Source: Rhabditophanes sp. KR3021
Lineage: Eukaryota; Nematoda; Chromadorea; Rhabditida; Alloionematidae
Length of the DNA: 64,000 nt
Reading direction: 5' to 3'
NCBI GenBank assembly: GCA_963281155.1
Contig: CAUJLY010000001.1
Span: 6,758,001-6,822,000, forward strand
Shown here: positions 10,877 through 22,896 of the stretch, piece by piece
Layout: every line of letters begins with the position of its first letter
How positions within the stretch are numbered: position 1 is the first letter of the stretch
Position numbers and translations under genes: made by a program
Notes under the pieces: generated by a model
What the model was told of the DNA's origin: nothing
What the model saw: only the letters and a program-made list of their open reading frames with translations
Database searches by the model: none

Positions 10877-11561
10877 GATTATTATTCTAAATTCAAGCAA
10901 AATATAGAGTTTCAAATAAATCACATAAAAAAATGAAACTGATCTTTTGAAGGGTGTAGCGATCGAAATTATGTTTTAAAATATATATTTTATAAATATG
11001 TGTGTTATATTGCGAACAAGAAGGGGCAGACCAAGACAAAAATTTTACTTTGTGTGATCAATTAACAATGAGAGGCAAAAGTATATAAGAAGTGAGGGTT
11101 ATGTGGCGGCAGCTGTTGCCATGGACGAATTTTTGTTCTTGGTTTAGTTTTTTAATTGAAAATGGAGGTAAGGGTGTGATAGATGAAGATTATATAAATA
11201 TATTTTATTTGTGAAACAAAAAAGGTGGATATAACGTAACCCTAACATTTGTTATCACAAACTATTATATCATGGGAAAATGATTGAGAATAATTGTTTA
11301 CATATAAATAAAGTTAATAGTAATCTATTTAAGTAATTCATAGTTGTTTATCAAATGAATTGTATATTGAGATGGCCTTAACATCAAAGGATCAAACTTA
11401 ATGAAATGGAAAGACATTGCTGTTTTAAACAGCATTGAATGGAAAAGTATTTATGAATGTATTTTATTCGAAAAAATTAAATTATTAAGAAGGTAAAAAT
11501 AGTTTACAATTTAGTTTAGAGCTTCAAAATCAGTGATCATCATATCATACGTTTACCCAGT
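10877..11561. other. Intergenic
   Basis: Contains the upstream region of the small membrane protein and the 3' flank of the coiled-coil gene. Near 11101 there is a GC-richer patch (GTGGCGGCAGCTG) in otherwise AT-rich DNA. No coding region was supported. Confidence 0.4.
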
Positions 11562-12265
11562 TTAAACATTGTCATCAACCGATTTAAAGGCCTCAAACGG
11601 TACAAAGACATTATAAGGATTGACAGATTTAGCGATTTCATCCATTTGTGCTATCACCTTATCCATTTCACCATTGATAGTTAGCAATCTTGTTGCAGTA
11701 GATGTTACATACTTTTCTTCATCCTCTAATTCAGCTTGCTTTCTGAAAGTAAGTATAATTTAAATTAGAGCAATTTGAACACAAAACTTGCCTTTTTAAC
11801 TCAGTCATATTTGGATGTTTCTTGATTTCCTTTATCAGACTTTCTATTTCTTCCTTTTCAGGACTTTTCAACTTAGTTTCGTCCAGAATTTCCGCTAAGG
11901 AGGCATTTTGTTTACCGGTTTTGTTAATTTCATCCTGCAGATAATGCAACTCGTCTTCCATGGCTTCCATATCACTGTAAAACCTGTCGATAGCCGTCTG
12001 TTTCATCTCGAGGTCCCCAATAGCTCGATCTGTTAATGCCTGTACCATTGCGGTGGTCCTAAAAATTACAACGCGAATTATAAATTAACTAAACCAAATA
12101 AACTTACGTTTTAGTATCGACTTTGTTTAGATCAAATTCATTCATTATTTTAGTTAGCTTCAGAATGAAAGTATCCGGATTTTGTGACGGGATCCTGCCT
12201 CCACCAATAACTTTGCTTATAAGAACGGCATCAAGGCCTTTAGTGTCTACGAAAATAGCTGACAT
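11562..12265 (-). CDS. Coiled-coil protein of unknown function, with a GC-AG intron
   Basis: Three exons, 12108-12265, 11792-12058 and 11562-11742, total 606 nt and give 201 aa. The start MSAIFVDTKG is the first ATG in frame; the upstream open stretch lacks one. Residues ~60-165 are strongly heptad-like (DRFYSDMEAMEDELHYLQDE; KEEIESLIKEIKKHPN), and the C-terminal part continues as a helix (LLTINGEMDKVIAQMDEI). The second intron begins AAAAAG|GCAAGT, a GC-AG intron; reading through it instead meets a stop. The N-terminal ~50 residues look like a small globular helical domain. It could be a subunit of a cytoskeletal, kinetochore or ciliary complex; I do not recognise it. It is divergent from DUS4L with 143 bp between the two ATGs, so the promoters probably overlap. 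Confidence 0.65.
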
Positions 12266-12408
12266 CCAATATATGTGATAACCAATGAATGTAAGTTGAG
12301 ACAAAATTTAAATGGTTGGTAATATGAGTATGTGTAAGTATACAATTTTCGTTTCAAGAAAACTAGCTTATTTGAAGTTTATTTGAGGAAAACTTGGTTT
12401 GAAATACA
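12266..12408. promoter_or_regulatory. Shared divergent promoter region
   Basis: Only 143 bp separate the start codons of the coiled-coil gene (minus) and DUS4L (plus). No TATA-like box is placed for either gene, so this may be a bidirectional, TATA-less housekeeping promoter. This is inferred from spacing only. Confidence 0.4.
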
Positions 12409-13383
12409 ATGAACGAGGAAATAAAAAAGGTAACCCATTAGCTGAAGATAATTATTCCGATGTTTCAGGCGATTCAAAATGACTTTGCATTGGCAGACAT
12501 TCCAGTTCCCTTATTCGTCCTGGCACCAATGGTTCGTTATTCAAAACTTGCCTTTAGACAATTGGTTTCGAAATACGGAGCTGATGTTGTCTACACACCA
12601 ATGATTTATGCAGATTCATTCTGTGTGAGCAAGAAGTGTGCCATGGCTGAATTTAGGACGGTGGAAAATGAAATGCCGATCGTCCAGTTTGCAAGTCACA
12701 ATGCCGAGGATTTCGCAACTGCCGCAGAGTTAGTTTATTCTCATGCTTCTGGAATCGATTTAAATTGTGGATGTCCTAAGAAAGCTGTAACTTCTAAATG
12801 TTGTGGGGCTGCCTTATTGAAAAATCCGGAGCTAATTGCAGATATTGTGAAGCAAACGAGAGGAAGAATCTCTGACCCAAATTTTGTTATTTCGTGCAAA
12901 ATCAGGATAGAAAACGATAAGGAAAGAACGATGGACTTGGTGAGGCAATTGGAAGCTGCGGGTGTTTCAAGAATAGCTATTCATGGTCGAACTAAATTGC
13001 AGGGGTCGCACGAGGAGCCCGACTACGATTTCATTCGAACTATTAAAGAAAGCCTAAATGTTCCAGTCTTTGCAAATGGCGGAGTCCATTCTTATTCTGA
13101 TCTTATCAAAGTAGCAAAGCTAACTGGTGCTGATGGCATAATGGTTGCAAATGGAATATTAACCAATCCTGCTTTATTCTCTAGATATGAATATGTGCCG
13201 CAAGAATGCGTGGCTCAATTCATTGAACTCGAAGGAAAACACGGGCTCATTTTTGAATTGTTTCATCAGCATTTAATCTTTATGTTAAGGCATTTGATGG
13301 CTAAACCTGATAGATTGTACTTCAATGAATTAAGAGATGTAGGGTCGGTTAAGAAATTTATGTCACTTTATACTGCTTCGTAA
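12409..13383 (+). CDS. DUS4L: tRNA-dihydrouridine synthase 4-like
   Basis: This is an FMN-dependent flavoprotein that reduces uridine to dihydrouridine in tRNA D-loops. The true start is the ATG at 12409: a 7-codon first exon (MNEEIKK) ends at 12429, a 39-nt intron follows (12430-12468), and exon 2 runs 12469-13383. Total 311 aa, close to the usual DUS4 length. Visible landmarks are PLFVLAPMVR near 21-30 (FMN-binding start of the TIM barrel), SGIDLNCGCPKK near 101-112 with the catalytic Cys of the GCP motif, IAIHGRTK, and VFANGGVHSY near the phosphate-binding end. A downstream ATG at 12460 lies inside the intron and just reads into exon 2. The substrate position (U20a/b in yeast Dus4) is family knowledge, not seen here. 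Confidence 0.92.
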
Positions 13384-13508
13384 TGGTTAATAATGTATTT
13401 TAATAGTATATTGGGTTTAAATAAAATTTTAAACTATATCTTGTGTATTTTGTTTAAGTAATATTTAAATTTAAGAACTTTATTGCACATTAGAAATTAT
13501 TGTAAGCG

Positions 13509-14060
13509 CACGGTGGTGAAATTTGTCATTTTTCGGCATTGTAGTCAATATCTCAAAATCTACTCGCAATAGACATTCACAAAAATAGTCACTAGAAAGC
13601 CCAGGAAAAAGTGAATCTAATAGAGCAAAGAAATCAACCCAGGCCCAAACCTATCAAGCAGGAAAAGTCGAAAGAAAGGACATGTTTTGACTTTCTTTTA
13701 ATTTTGCAATAAATAGTATATATCTTTGTTTTTTTTGTTATAATTTTTGTCTAAATAAAGTGTTTTCTTTAATTCAAATAAAAACCTATATTTTAAGTCC
13801 AAAATAATCATTACTTTGAACAAAAGCTTCAGTTTTCTATAAAAAGATTACCTAAAAGCACGAGTTAAACAATTTAAAATAAAACATTTATTGAAAAATC
13901 TGGTGTTATAGGGTGTTTCTAGGGCTCGTAGACACGATATGCTAACAAACTACAGTTTAAACGTCATTTTTATCTAATTCAGCTATTTTTAAAATGGTTA
14001 GACTGTTACAACGGAGGATTTGACGTGGACCTGCTACAATGTATACATTTCACCACCGTG
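13509..14060. repeat. Perfect 14-bp inverted repeat bracketing 552 bp
   Basis: CACGGTGGTGAAAT at 13509-13522 is repeated in inverse orientation at 14047-14060. The enclosed sequence is AT-rich and has no ORF from the left arm inward. It looks like a small non-autonomous element, but the bases immediately outside the two arms do not show a matching target-site duplication. The right arm also lies inside a CUB-like coding exon on the minus strand (reading HGGEMYTL*). The left arm, read on the plus strand, gives HGGEICHFSAL*. An inverted duplication of a gene end is therefore an alternative to a MITE. Confidence 0.4.
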
Positions 14061-14316
14061 ATAATAAACCATCACTAAATTGCTACCAGAATAGCTTGTT
14101 TTTACGGCTGTACTGTAACTACATAAAGCAGTTCCCGAATTGGCAACATTCGTTTGGAATTTGGTTTCAAGTCCTTTGTCGACATCACATGGATTCGTAT
14201 TGGTTAAAGTGACTAAGATTGCATCAATTTTAATTCTATACCCAATATCTGCTTTGATTCTATGGTAGCAATTAATAGCACCTACTCTTTCAGTCAGATA
14301 TAGATTGATGTTATGT
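14034..14316 (-). pseudogene. CUB-like domain exon, relic or orphan last exon
   Basis: The minus strand reads openly for ~90 codons to a TAG at 14034-14036. It has GAINCYHRIKADIGYRIKID, then NPCDVDKGLETKFQ, then ANSGTALCSYS and NLVMVYYHGGEMYTL*. The C-Y-x-I-x-A/x-x-G-Y start, the later Cys pair and the hydrophobic end resemble the nematode CUB-like secreted domain. No ATG, signal peptide or consistent upstream exon was found, and an in-frame stop lies just upstream (near 14321). It is either the terminal exon of a gene I failed to assemble or a dead fragment. Confidence 0.4.
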
Positions 14317-15435
14317 CATTAGAACATACAAACCACAGACGCCTATCTATATTCAACTGAAAGGGAATACGCTTTCTTGAAGGGTAATGATATAGTAATT
14401 AAGCCTACACATTGATATTGGTAAGTACCAAGTTAAAAATATTATATTTGAAATTTTAGACGAAGGGGATACATGTACTAAAACATTTAAATATTTTTAC
14501 CATTCCTTTCGGCAAATATAAGTCTCAGAAACATTACACTTAAGATCTGTATGTTATTAATGGTATTGAAATTTTTTTCAGGGATAATAACAACAGTGTA
14601 CCTAAAAAAGATCCTTTTAGCCCAAATCCTGGCCTATTTTTGAATTTAAAAAACAAGTTATCGTCAGTGAACATTCAAAAAATAATATTCTGCTCTTGTG
14701 TTTGATAAAAAAGAAAGATTTCAAGCAATACAGAATGTTCCAGACATGCAACCTGATTTTTTATGCCATTTGAACAGTTGTTTGTTCTTTCTATAAATTG
14801 TGTCAAAAATATTCAGTTTACACTTCCAACGGAATTGTTATTGACTGTCAAATTAGTTTGTTAAATGAGGATTTTGACGATCCTAAAAATAGTAAGTCCA
14901 AATTTATTTTTTTCAATCAAATAATGAGCCAACGATGCGAAGGTTTTGATATTAAAAGTTTCAAAACTGAAATTACAACGGCTAAATTTTATAGCTAATG
15001 TTTTTGTTGTGAAAGAAACAATTTTTAAAAATGTGCAAATAAGGCGTTGTGTAAAGGATCAAGTGATTTATAATTGCATATCTCATTTTTTCCGAAAGAA
15101 AAAAATTTCAATTAACTTTTGTCTATCCAAAAATATATAACTTTCCCTACCCAAAAATTTAATTAAATATGCATCATCAAAGCGCCTCTTCTTCAATATT
15201 CCCAATTTATTAATACTGCCATGCATTCGCAATGACTCTTGACAACAATTGCCAAAACTTTATTGTACTCATTAATATATACTGCTATTTTAGCAAAAGG
15301 ACTATCATTAGATGTCAGTTGCGTGTTTAATGCATTTTTAAATTAACTTATTTTTAGACATTTTTAAAAGATCCTTTTGTTGCATTCAAGTTTATTTTAA
15401 CATTTTTGTTTCCAAATTTAGTTTCTATTTTAGAG
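14317..15435. other. Intergenic, upstream of beta-tubulin
   Basis: AT-rich; small open frames at 14798-15140 have no recognisable content. An acceptor-like CTATTTTAG ends 2 nt before the tubulin ATG (15429-15433), consistent with a trans-splice site or the end of a 5'-UTR intron. Confidence 0.45.
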
Positions 15436-16947
<1,512 letters not shown>

Positions 16948-17091
16948 ATAATAATTATATATAATTCCTTGCTTTATCTAAAAAATGACAAAAAAACTGT
17001 GGATGGTTTTTTTGAGCTTATGCTATTAGTTTTAAATTTATTAACGGGACCAAATAAAAAATAATAGAAAGAAGTTTATTGTTGGATCAAT

Positions 17092-18682
17092 TTAAAAATC
17101 AAAGGAAGAATCATTAGTGACACATTCAGTATTCTTGGTAGCTTCAGCTGATTGAATTTGAGTTGTGAAAGCAGTTTGATTGAATGAATTAACGTAATAT
17201 GATTTCAAAGTAGTAAAGAATCCAATTTCATTTCCAGATTCAATACGAGCATCTAATTCATCTAAAGCACTGTTGATATTTTCTTGGATGCCACTTAGAT
17301 CACGGAAAACTTTGGTGGCATCAGTACATTTTCTCTCTTTAAAACATTTATCACTTTCACGTTGGAGATTTTTAGCTTCTAGATATACATTGGCTATTTC
17401 CTCAATTTTTTGTTTGATGTATTCTCTGATAATATTGATTCTAGTGTAGTTTTTGGGGTTTGTGTAAAGAGCCCTACTTAATCTATATTGTAAATGACCT
17501 TTAATGCCGTGTAAAGCACTATAAATTGAATACAAAACACCACTTTGATTTTTGAGAGCTTCACAAGTTGGTGGGTTCAAAATGGGGTCCGGCATAGTAT
17601 TAGTGCAATTAACGGTAGCTTCGATTGCCTTAGTCAAATTAAGTTTACTTCCAATGATTTCAATAGCAAGTTTATTATTCATGATCAAAGTAATATTAAC
17701 AGTATCAAACAAACTATTATAATAAGCAACTCTTAAATCAGGCAACTGCGTTTTCAAGTTAAAATTATGGACCCTCAATTCATAAACATTATTTATTAAA
17801 AACTTCTGTATAATTGTTGGAATTAATTGGTTCTCCGCATTCTTTGGCAGCAACAGTTTTAGCATTTGCTAAGGCTTTGACAGCAGCTTCGATTTTTTTG
17901 TTTTGTTCGTCAATTTTCTTTTGGGCATTTTTTCTTCTGTATCTGTCATGGGGGTAGTTTCTCTTGACAGCATATAAATGATCGTAATGTTGGGCAATGT
18001 CTTCAATAAGACGATCTAATTTTTCTTCAGCAATTTTGACATTTCTTCTGGCTTGTCTGCAGCTAGGATTTTCAGGAGCGACAGTTGGAGTAACTGTGTT
18101 TGAACATTTTTTGTAATCTTCGCGGCTCTTAGCAATACCAGCCTCAACTCTTTCAATTTGTTGATTTAACAAAATAATTTGTGCCTTGATAGCTTCAATA
18201 GTGGGTAAATCAGATTCACGACCTCTGTATTCTAATCTTCGTAATTCTCTCTTCAATTCACTTAATCTTTTGTTGAGGGCACGTAAGACTCTTTTAGCTT
18301 CTTCAATTTGGAGATTAATTATTTTTTGGCATTTTTGTTTAGGCGTTTCATGCTTCCCTGGGACAAGACATTTTCTCAGGAATCTGTGGCAATAACTTCT
18401 CCAATAAGGTGCTACGTAGTTGGGAAAAGCGTTATTTTCAACTGACCAACAATAATAAATTATTCTTGAATCGCAGTGATTATGTCCATGGGAAGGATAT
18501 GAGGGGAAAGTTGGATAGTATGGATAATAACTTGGACTGCTATAACCATAAGGTGAGTAGTAGTTTGAACTAGAAGACCCAGACCCAGGAATTACACCAT
18601 ATCCATTCTCGATTTTACCAGATCCATAACCACCAGCTCCAGCTGTAGCTGATACTAAAGCAAACAAAATAGCAAGTTTCAT
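17092..18682 (-). CDS. Secreted Gly/Tyr-rich multi-coiled-coil protein, split by a 1-base frameshift
   Basis: The ATG at 18682 starts a signal peptide (MKLAILFALVSATAGAG), then a Gly/Ser/Tyr/Pro/His-rich segment (~20-70; SSNYYSPYGYSSPSYYPYYP). A conserved block follows (YYCWSV...PYWRSYCHRFLRKC), then three long coiled-coil segments, each closed by Cys and joined by Pro/Thr linkers (CSNTVTPTVAPENPSC; CTNTMPDPILNPPTC). The first frame ends at a TAA (17789). The remaining ~240 codons continue in the next frame to 17092, with clear colinear similarity to the intact paralogue at 54134-55831. Removing one T from the T5 run (A5 at 17798-17802 on the plus strand) restores one ~530-aa reading. So this is a real gene with either a sequencing or indel error or a recent inactivating frameshift. 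It probably has an extracellular structural role; function is unknown. Confidence 0.8.
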
Positions 18683-18720
18683 TGTTGATTTGATTGATGG
18701 TTCTATTCCATTAGATTTTG

Positions 18721-18729
18721 CCTTTTATA
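18721..18729 (-). promoter_or_regulatory. TATA box of the 17-kb secreted gene
   Basis: TATAAAAGG on the minus strand, about 40 nt upstream of the ATG at 18682. The paralogue at 54134 also has a TATA box at about the same distance, so promoter architecture is conserved between the two copies. Confidence 0.55.
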
Positions 18730-19175
18730 CTGCATTTAACCTAGACTTTAAACTTCTCTCATGAATAGTCATTATTTGTCGAAAGTCTAGTGTGATTGAA
18801 TGTGAAGGTAGTCACATTTCCACAGAAATGTTAAATCGAAATGTTGTTATTTAAAGGTGATAAGATACATTTTAGCTAAAATGTAGTTCAAATTATTTAA
18901 TGTAAATGTTTTGTGTTAATAAAAAATAGTGTTAGGTTGTACTTGGAAACATATCTTCTATGTATTTGAAGGCCACAATACGTGATGGTTTTGGCGTCTT
19001 CGTAAACAGAAAGATTAAGCCCATTAATAATAATATTTAAATAGAAATGGCATATTTAAATGAACTTAAGTATATACTGAATGTAGGTGTGTTCTTTTCA
19101 TGAATCATTTTAAATAGCTGTATTTTCCAAAGGGCATATGTCTGTTTATGGGGGAACATCTAAATGTAGTCTGTA
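18730..19175. other. Intergenic
   Basis: Divergent upstream region between the secreted gene and the 7TM receptor. AT-rich; nothing else recognised. Confidence 0.4.
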
Positions 19176-20198
19176 ATGGGTAATTTGAATAATTTATTTG
19201 CCAAATTTTTGCTTCATCTGCCATCACATTTTATAATTTGTCTACTAATTATGATAGAGTGGTTGTTTTTGAAATTAGTTGCTGTATTTTCTGGACTAAT
19301 TTATTTACCTGTATCCATATGCTTACTAAAGTTAATCATTCGCAAGAAAGATTGGCATATAAATTTTAGATATTGTATCGGAGCCTATATTTTCTTTAGC
19401 AGTGGGTGGTCGATTCTAAATACATTTTGTTCCTACATGTATTTCTTTGACAATTCTGCTAATTATAATCTTTTATACTCATTAGAAAATATACGTGGAA
19501 TTATTGCTGAATGTTCAAAATTTGCTTTCGGAATGATAATACTTGAACGCGTGTTGGCTTTGAAAATGAGAAAGTTTTATGAATCATCTAAAACTCTATT
19601 TATTTATATTGGAATGACATTGATATCAATTATAGTTTCAATGTTAATAAGAAAAATTAAGGAAATAGATTCTTTGTGTTTTTCTTCCTATTATTTGATT
19701 ATTTTATCAATTGATATTTTCATATTCATAACCTTCCTCATCAATAGGAAGTATGCATTAATTTTATTTAAGCGAAACGATTGTATAACTAAACAGTTAA
19801 GCGAAAAATTTATCATCAAACAAAACAAACAACTATTAGATAGAGCAACTGTGTGGATGTTTACATATTTCCTGAGTCAGCTTTTCATGGATGTTTTCAT
19901 ACAAATACCTTCCAATTTGATGTCATGCAAAAGTTCATCACTTAGCAGTATTTTAATTTACTCTGTTCTTGCTATTGCCAATTCGTATAGTTCTATTAGT
20001 TTTATTATTGGATGGGATCCTTCTTTTTATTTGATGGCCAGATTGATGAATAAAAAATTGGTTAGAATAGATTCAATTATTGAACCTTCGGTTATCGTCA
20101 TAAATGAAGTTGAGCATCAGGAGTCAAGAGGATATACCGTTGAAATAAAAAATGAGGCTGATTTTCATTTTCAAATGGTGTCTAGAGAATGGGGTTGA
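19176..20198 (+). CDS. Nematode-type serpentine chemoreceptor (7TM)
   Basis: A single exon of 340 aa with about seven hydrophobic segments (for example LVAVFSGLIYLPVSICLLKL, IYIGMTLISIIVSMLI, SSYYLIILSIDIFIFITFLI, SILIYSVLAIANSYSSISFI). After TM3 comes a basic motif (MIILERVLALKMRKFYES) placed like the DRY-type motif of serpentine receptors. Before TM6 is a LSEKFIIKQNKQLLDRATVW stretch that resembles the third intracellular loop of Sra/Sre-group receptors. It is likely a plasma-membrane, G-protein-coupled chemosensory receptor in sensory neurons, but no ligand can be inferred. MIEWLFLKL, downstream, is an alternative start. The gene converges on the SLC49-like transporter, 146 bp away. Confidence 0.65.
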   Translation: MGNLNNLFAKFLLHLPSHFIICLLIMIEWLFLKLVAVFSGLIYLPVSICLLKLIIRKKDWHINFRYCIGAYIFFSSGWSILNTFCSYMYFFDNSANYNLLYSLENIRGIIAECSKFAFGMIILERVLALKMRKFYESSKTLFIYIGMTLISIIVSMLIRKIKEIDSLCFSSYYLIILSIDIFIFITFLINRKYALILFKRNDCITKQLSEKFIIKQNKQLLDRATVWMFTYFLSQLFMDVFIQIPSNLMSCKSSSLSSILIYSVLAIANSYSSISFIIGWDPSFYLMARLMNKKLVRIDSIIEPSVIVINEVEHQESRGYTVEIKNEADFHFQMVSREWG

Positions 20199-20344
20199 TC
20201 AATTAGAAATAATTCACTTTACCGACTAAAATTAATTTACCATCCTAAGTACAAAAAATTTATTACTTCTAATAAAAGAAAAAATATTTAATAAGTTCAT
20301 GTTAAAATTACATCATTATATTATTAAATTAATATCTCACTTCA

Positions 20345-21876
20345 TTAACTGCGAATAGCAGTGGTTTCGCTTAAGGGAGTTCCTTCTTCGATCACAACTG
20401 AGGGAGATGACAATTTATCAGCCATCGTTCTTTTCAAGACAGGTCTAAGGAAAATAAGGCAGATCAAAGCAAAAGAAGAGGCGATTCCGGCAACAAACAT
20501 ATTGGCATACCAATAATCTAAGGCAAACAGTGTGTCGGTGGTTTTGGCATAACAAGTTTGGATGTGTTCTCTTTCGCCAGTTGCTTTTGTTGAGAGGGCA
20601 TTCATGCCAAATCCAAGAATTACGGAGTAAATTTGACCAGCTAAGACGATGAATCCAGCGGAAATTCCTTCGGAAACTGGATAAGTACATTCGGCAGCAA
20701 GTTCGAGGCCGGTGGGGTAAGCTGAAAGTCCAAAGAATCCAAAAACGATGGCAGACAAAATAAGAAGTGGTGTGATGTTTGGAATATAAGCCAAATAAAC
20801 AAATCCAATTCCGAATATAACAGCCATAGTTAGGGCAACTTTAATAGTTAAACCGAATTTTTTGGTTCTGTCGACGAAAATGCCTGAAGCAACTGATCCG
20901 AAGATTCCCCCTGTAACCATCAAAGCAGCACACGTCCCAGAAATGGTAGTTGAATATCCACTTGAACATAACATTCCATTCATAACTGTATAAAGTGTGT
21001 TAAACATCCCAATTCCACCTCCCAACACAGTCAAAATGACCAAATATTGAACATTTGAGAAGCATTCCTTGAGTCCTTCCCAATATGGGACTGAAGTCTT
21101 GACTGACGTAGCAGCTGGAGGGATGGCAGGGGTATTTCTATGGACAAAAATAAAAGAAATAAACATTGCGAGAACGGCTGGAATTCCAACGATATAAACG
21201 ATATAAGGCACATGTTGTGGATCATTTATGACTAATGGAGAAATGACATTAGCCATCATAACTCCTAATGGATTGGCCATGATACCGATTGCAGTAGCAA
21301 TAGCTCTTTGATTCGTAGGAAACCAGGTGCCGGAGACTTTTGGTGGCAAGAACATGATCCATGGATAAGCAAAGGCGGCTATAGCAGTACCGATGTACAT
21401 CAGAGGTAATTTGTACCCATCAGTAAAGATTGAAGCCATTCTGATGATGTTACCAACGCCATTGCAAGCTGCAGCGATCCAAATTGAATTCTTGAGGCCT
21501 ATGACATCGGATGTTGGTATGGCGAGCAAGGCGATCGGGATAGTTGCAAAAATGAAAATGTAAGAGAGGTAGAACGAAGCATTTTCCGAGTTGAAGTATT
21601 CATTAGTAAGTGTCGAGACTGAAGCAAAGCATATCCAGCAAAAAGCATTTGTGAAGTTTGACAATGCAACAGCTGCCAAGATCATCCAACGAACAGAATA
21701 CACTCTAGCATTTAACAATTAATTGTTGTTTTTGTTTATTTAATTTACCTGTATTCAGTTACACGTTCCGGCAAATGTTCGCATTCATTGAGAACAGACG
21801 TAGCAGCAGTCGAGGTTAGAAGAGGAGCATTAGTTTGATTTCTTGAAGCAAGAGTAACCCCTGTTTCGTTAGTCAT
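20345..21876 (-). CDS. Major facilitator transporter, SLC49-like (FLVCR/MFSD7 group)
   Basis: Two exons, 21749-21876 and 20345-21704, join within an Arg codon across a 44-nt intron and give 495 aa. The N-terminal tail (MTNETGVTLASRNQTNAPLL) is cytosolic, then VYSVRWMILAAVALSNFTNA leads into TM1. This layout and the ALSNFTNAFCWICFA sequence resemble SLC49 members (FLVCR1/2, DIRC2, MFSD7). Roughly twelve TM helices can be counted; the TM2-3 loop holds IPTSDVIGLKNSIW and the central loop is short. Later landmarks include GGIFGSVASGIFVDRTKKFG between TM8 and TM9. FLVCR proteins move choline, ethanolamine or haem; the substrate here cannot be read from sequence. Nematodes often depend on dietary haem, so a transporter of this family is interesting but not proof. 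The C-terminal tail is Ser/Thr-rich. Confidence 0.7.
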
Positions 21877-22896
21877 TGTATTAATGAAATAACTATAAAT
21901 AAATTTAGTGTGAGTCTGTTAAATAAATATTGCAAAATGCATCATTCGGAGTCAAATTAGTCATCACAAAAATGGTTTTTAGTCAATAAATTGGGATATG
22001 ATTCAATCCTATGACTATGGCCCAAAAACAATTGTCACAACTAGATAATCGAATAGTCCAAAGATTATGTCTAGTAATTTAATAAATAGTTTCCTATTCT
22101 AATACTATACAATGTGGTATCATTCGTAGCGCAATGTAGGTCAAATGGTAAAGCAAATGAGATTATATTTTAGTGTATGTTCTGTTTAATTTGATAATTA
22201 AACATGAGCTAGGTGTAGTTGGTACAAATAATGAGATGGTGTGATTGTCAAGACATAATATTGTAGAGTATTATTCGATCCAAAAGAAGAACATCATTTT
22301 GTACTATCGGCTTATAACTACAGTAAAACATTTAATGCATGAATGAATCTAAAAGTGTAAGTATTTTAGGTGAATGTTTGACTATAAGGTTGGGAGAAAG
22401 ATGGTGACTTTTGGAAATGAGGACCTAAAAATGTAGTATCTATGATTAAAAGTGTAAGATTGTATGGAATATATAAAGTTAAGTGTACTCTGATAAGTAG
22501 AAAAAGATGACTAAAAGTGCATTTTGACTTTATTCGGTCACATTATAATAAACTAATAATTGTCATCTTAAATTACCTCTTTTTGAGGAATGCTTCTTAA
22601 ACGCAATTACGGAGAATGTCAATAAAAAACAATATGTTAACGTTATCAGTGAAGTATATATAAAACCAGGTATGAAGTACCGTCTGATAACAAAAAATAT
22701 CACGGGCTGCATATCGCACATCCATCCTACTTTGTTTTAAGCAAAAAAGAAACGAAAGACACTCCTTTCCAATGATTTCCCGACGTGAACTGATTTTGTT
22801 TCCAGTTCATTCCCATTTGGTTTAAATTGAGCCGTACTTTGCCTATAACAACAACTTAAATTTAATTCTTTTTAGTTCTAGATCTCTGACGACATC
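21877..22896. other. Divergent intergenic region with a TATA box
   Basis: The region separates the transporter from the DAPIT-like gene. A TATATATAAAA (22655-22665) is followed by a probable untranslated exon, and a TTTTTAG acceptor at about 22874 precedes the ATG at 22897. This implies a 5'-UTR intron or trans-splicing. No coding region was found. Confidence 0.45.

Noticed and set aside
12460..12468. ATG at 12460 as DUS4L start
   Set aside because: It lies inside a 39-nt GT-AG intron; the upstream exon at 12409 joins in phase and gives a better N terminus.
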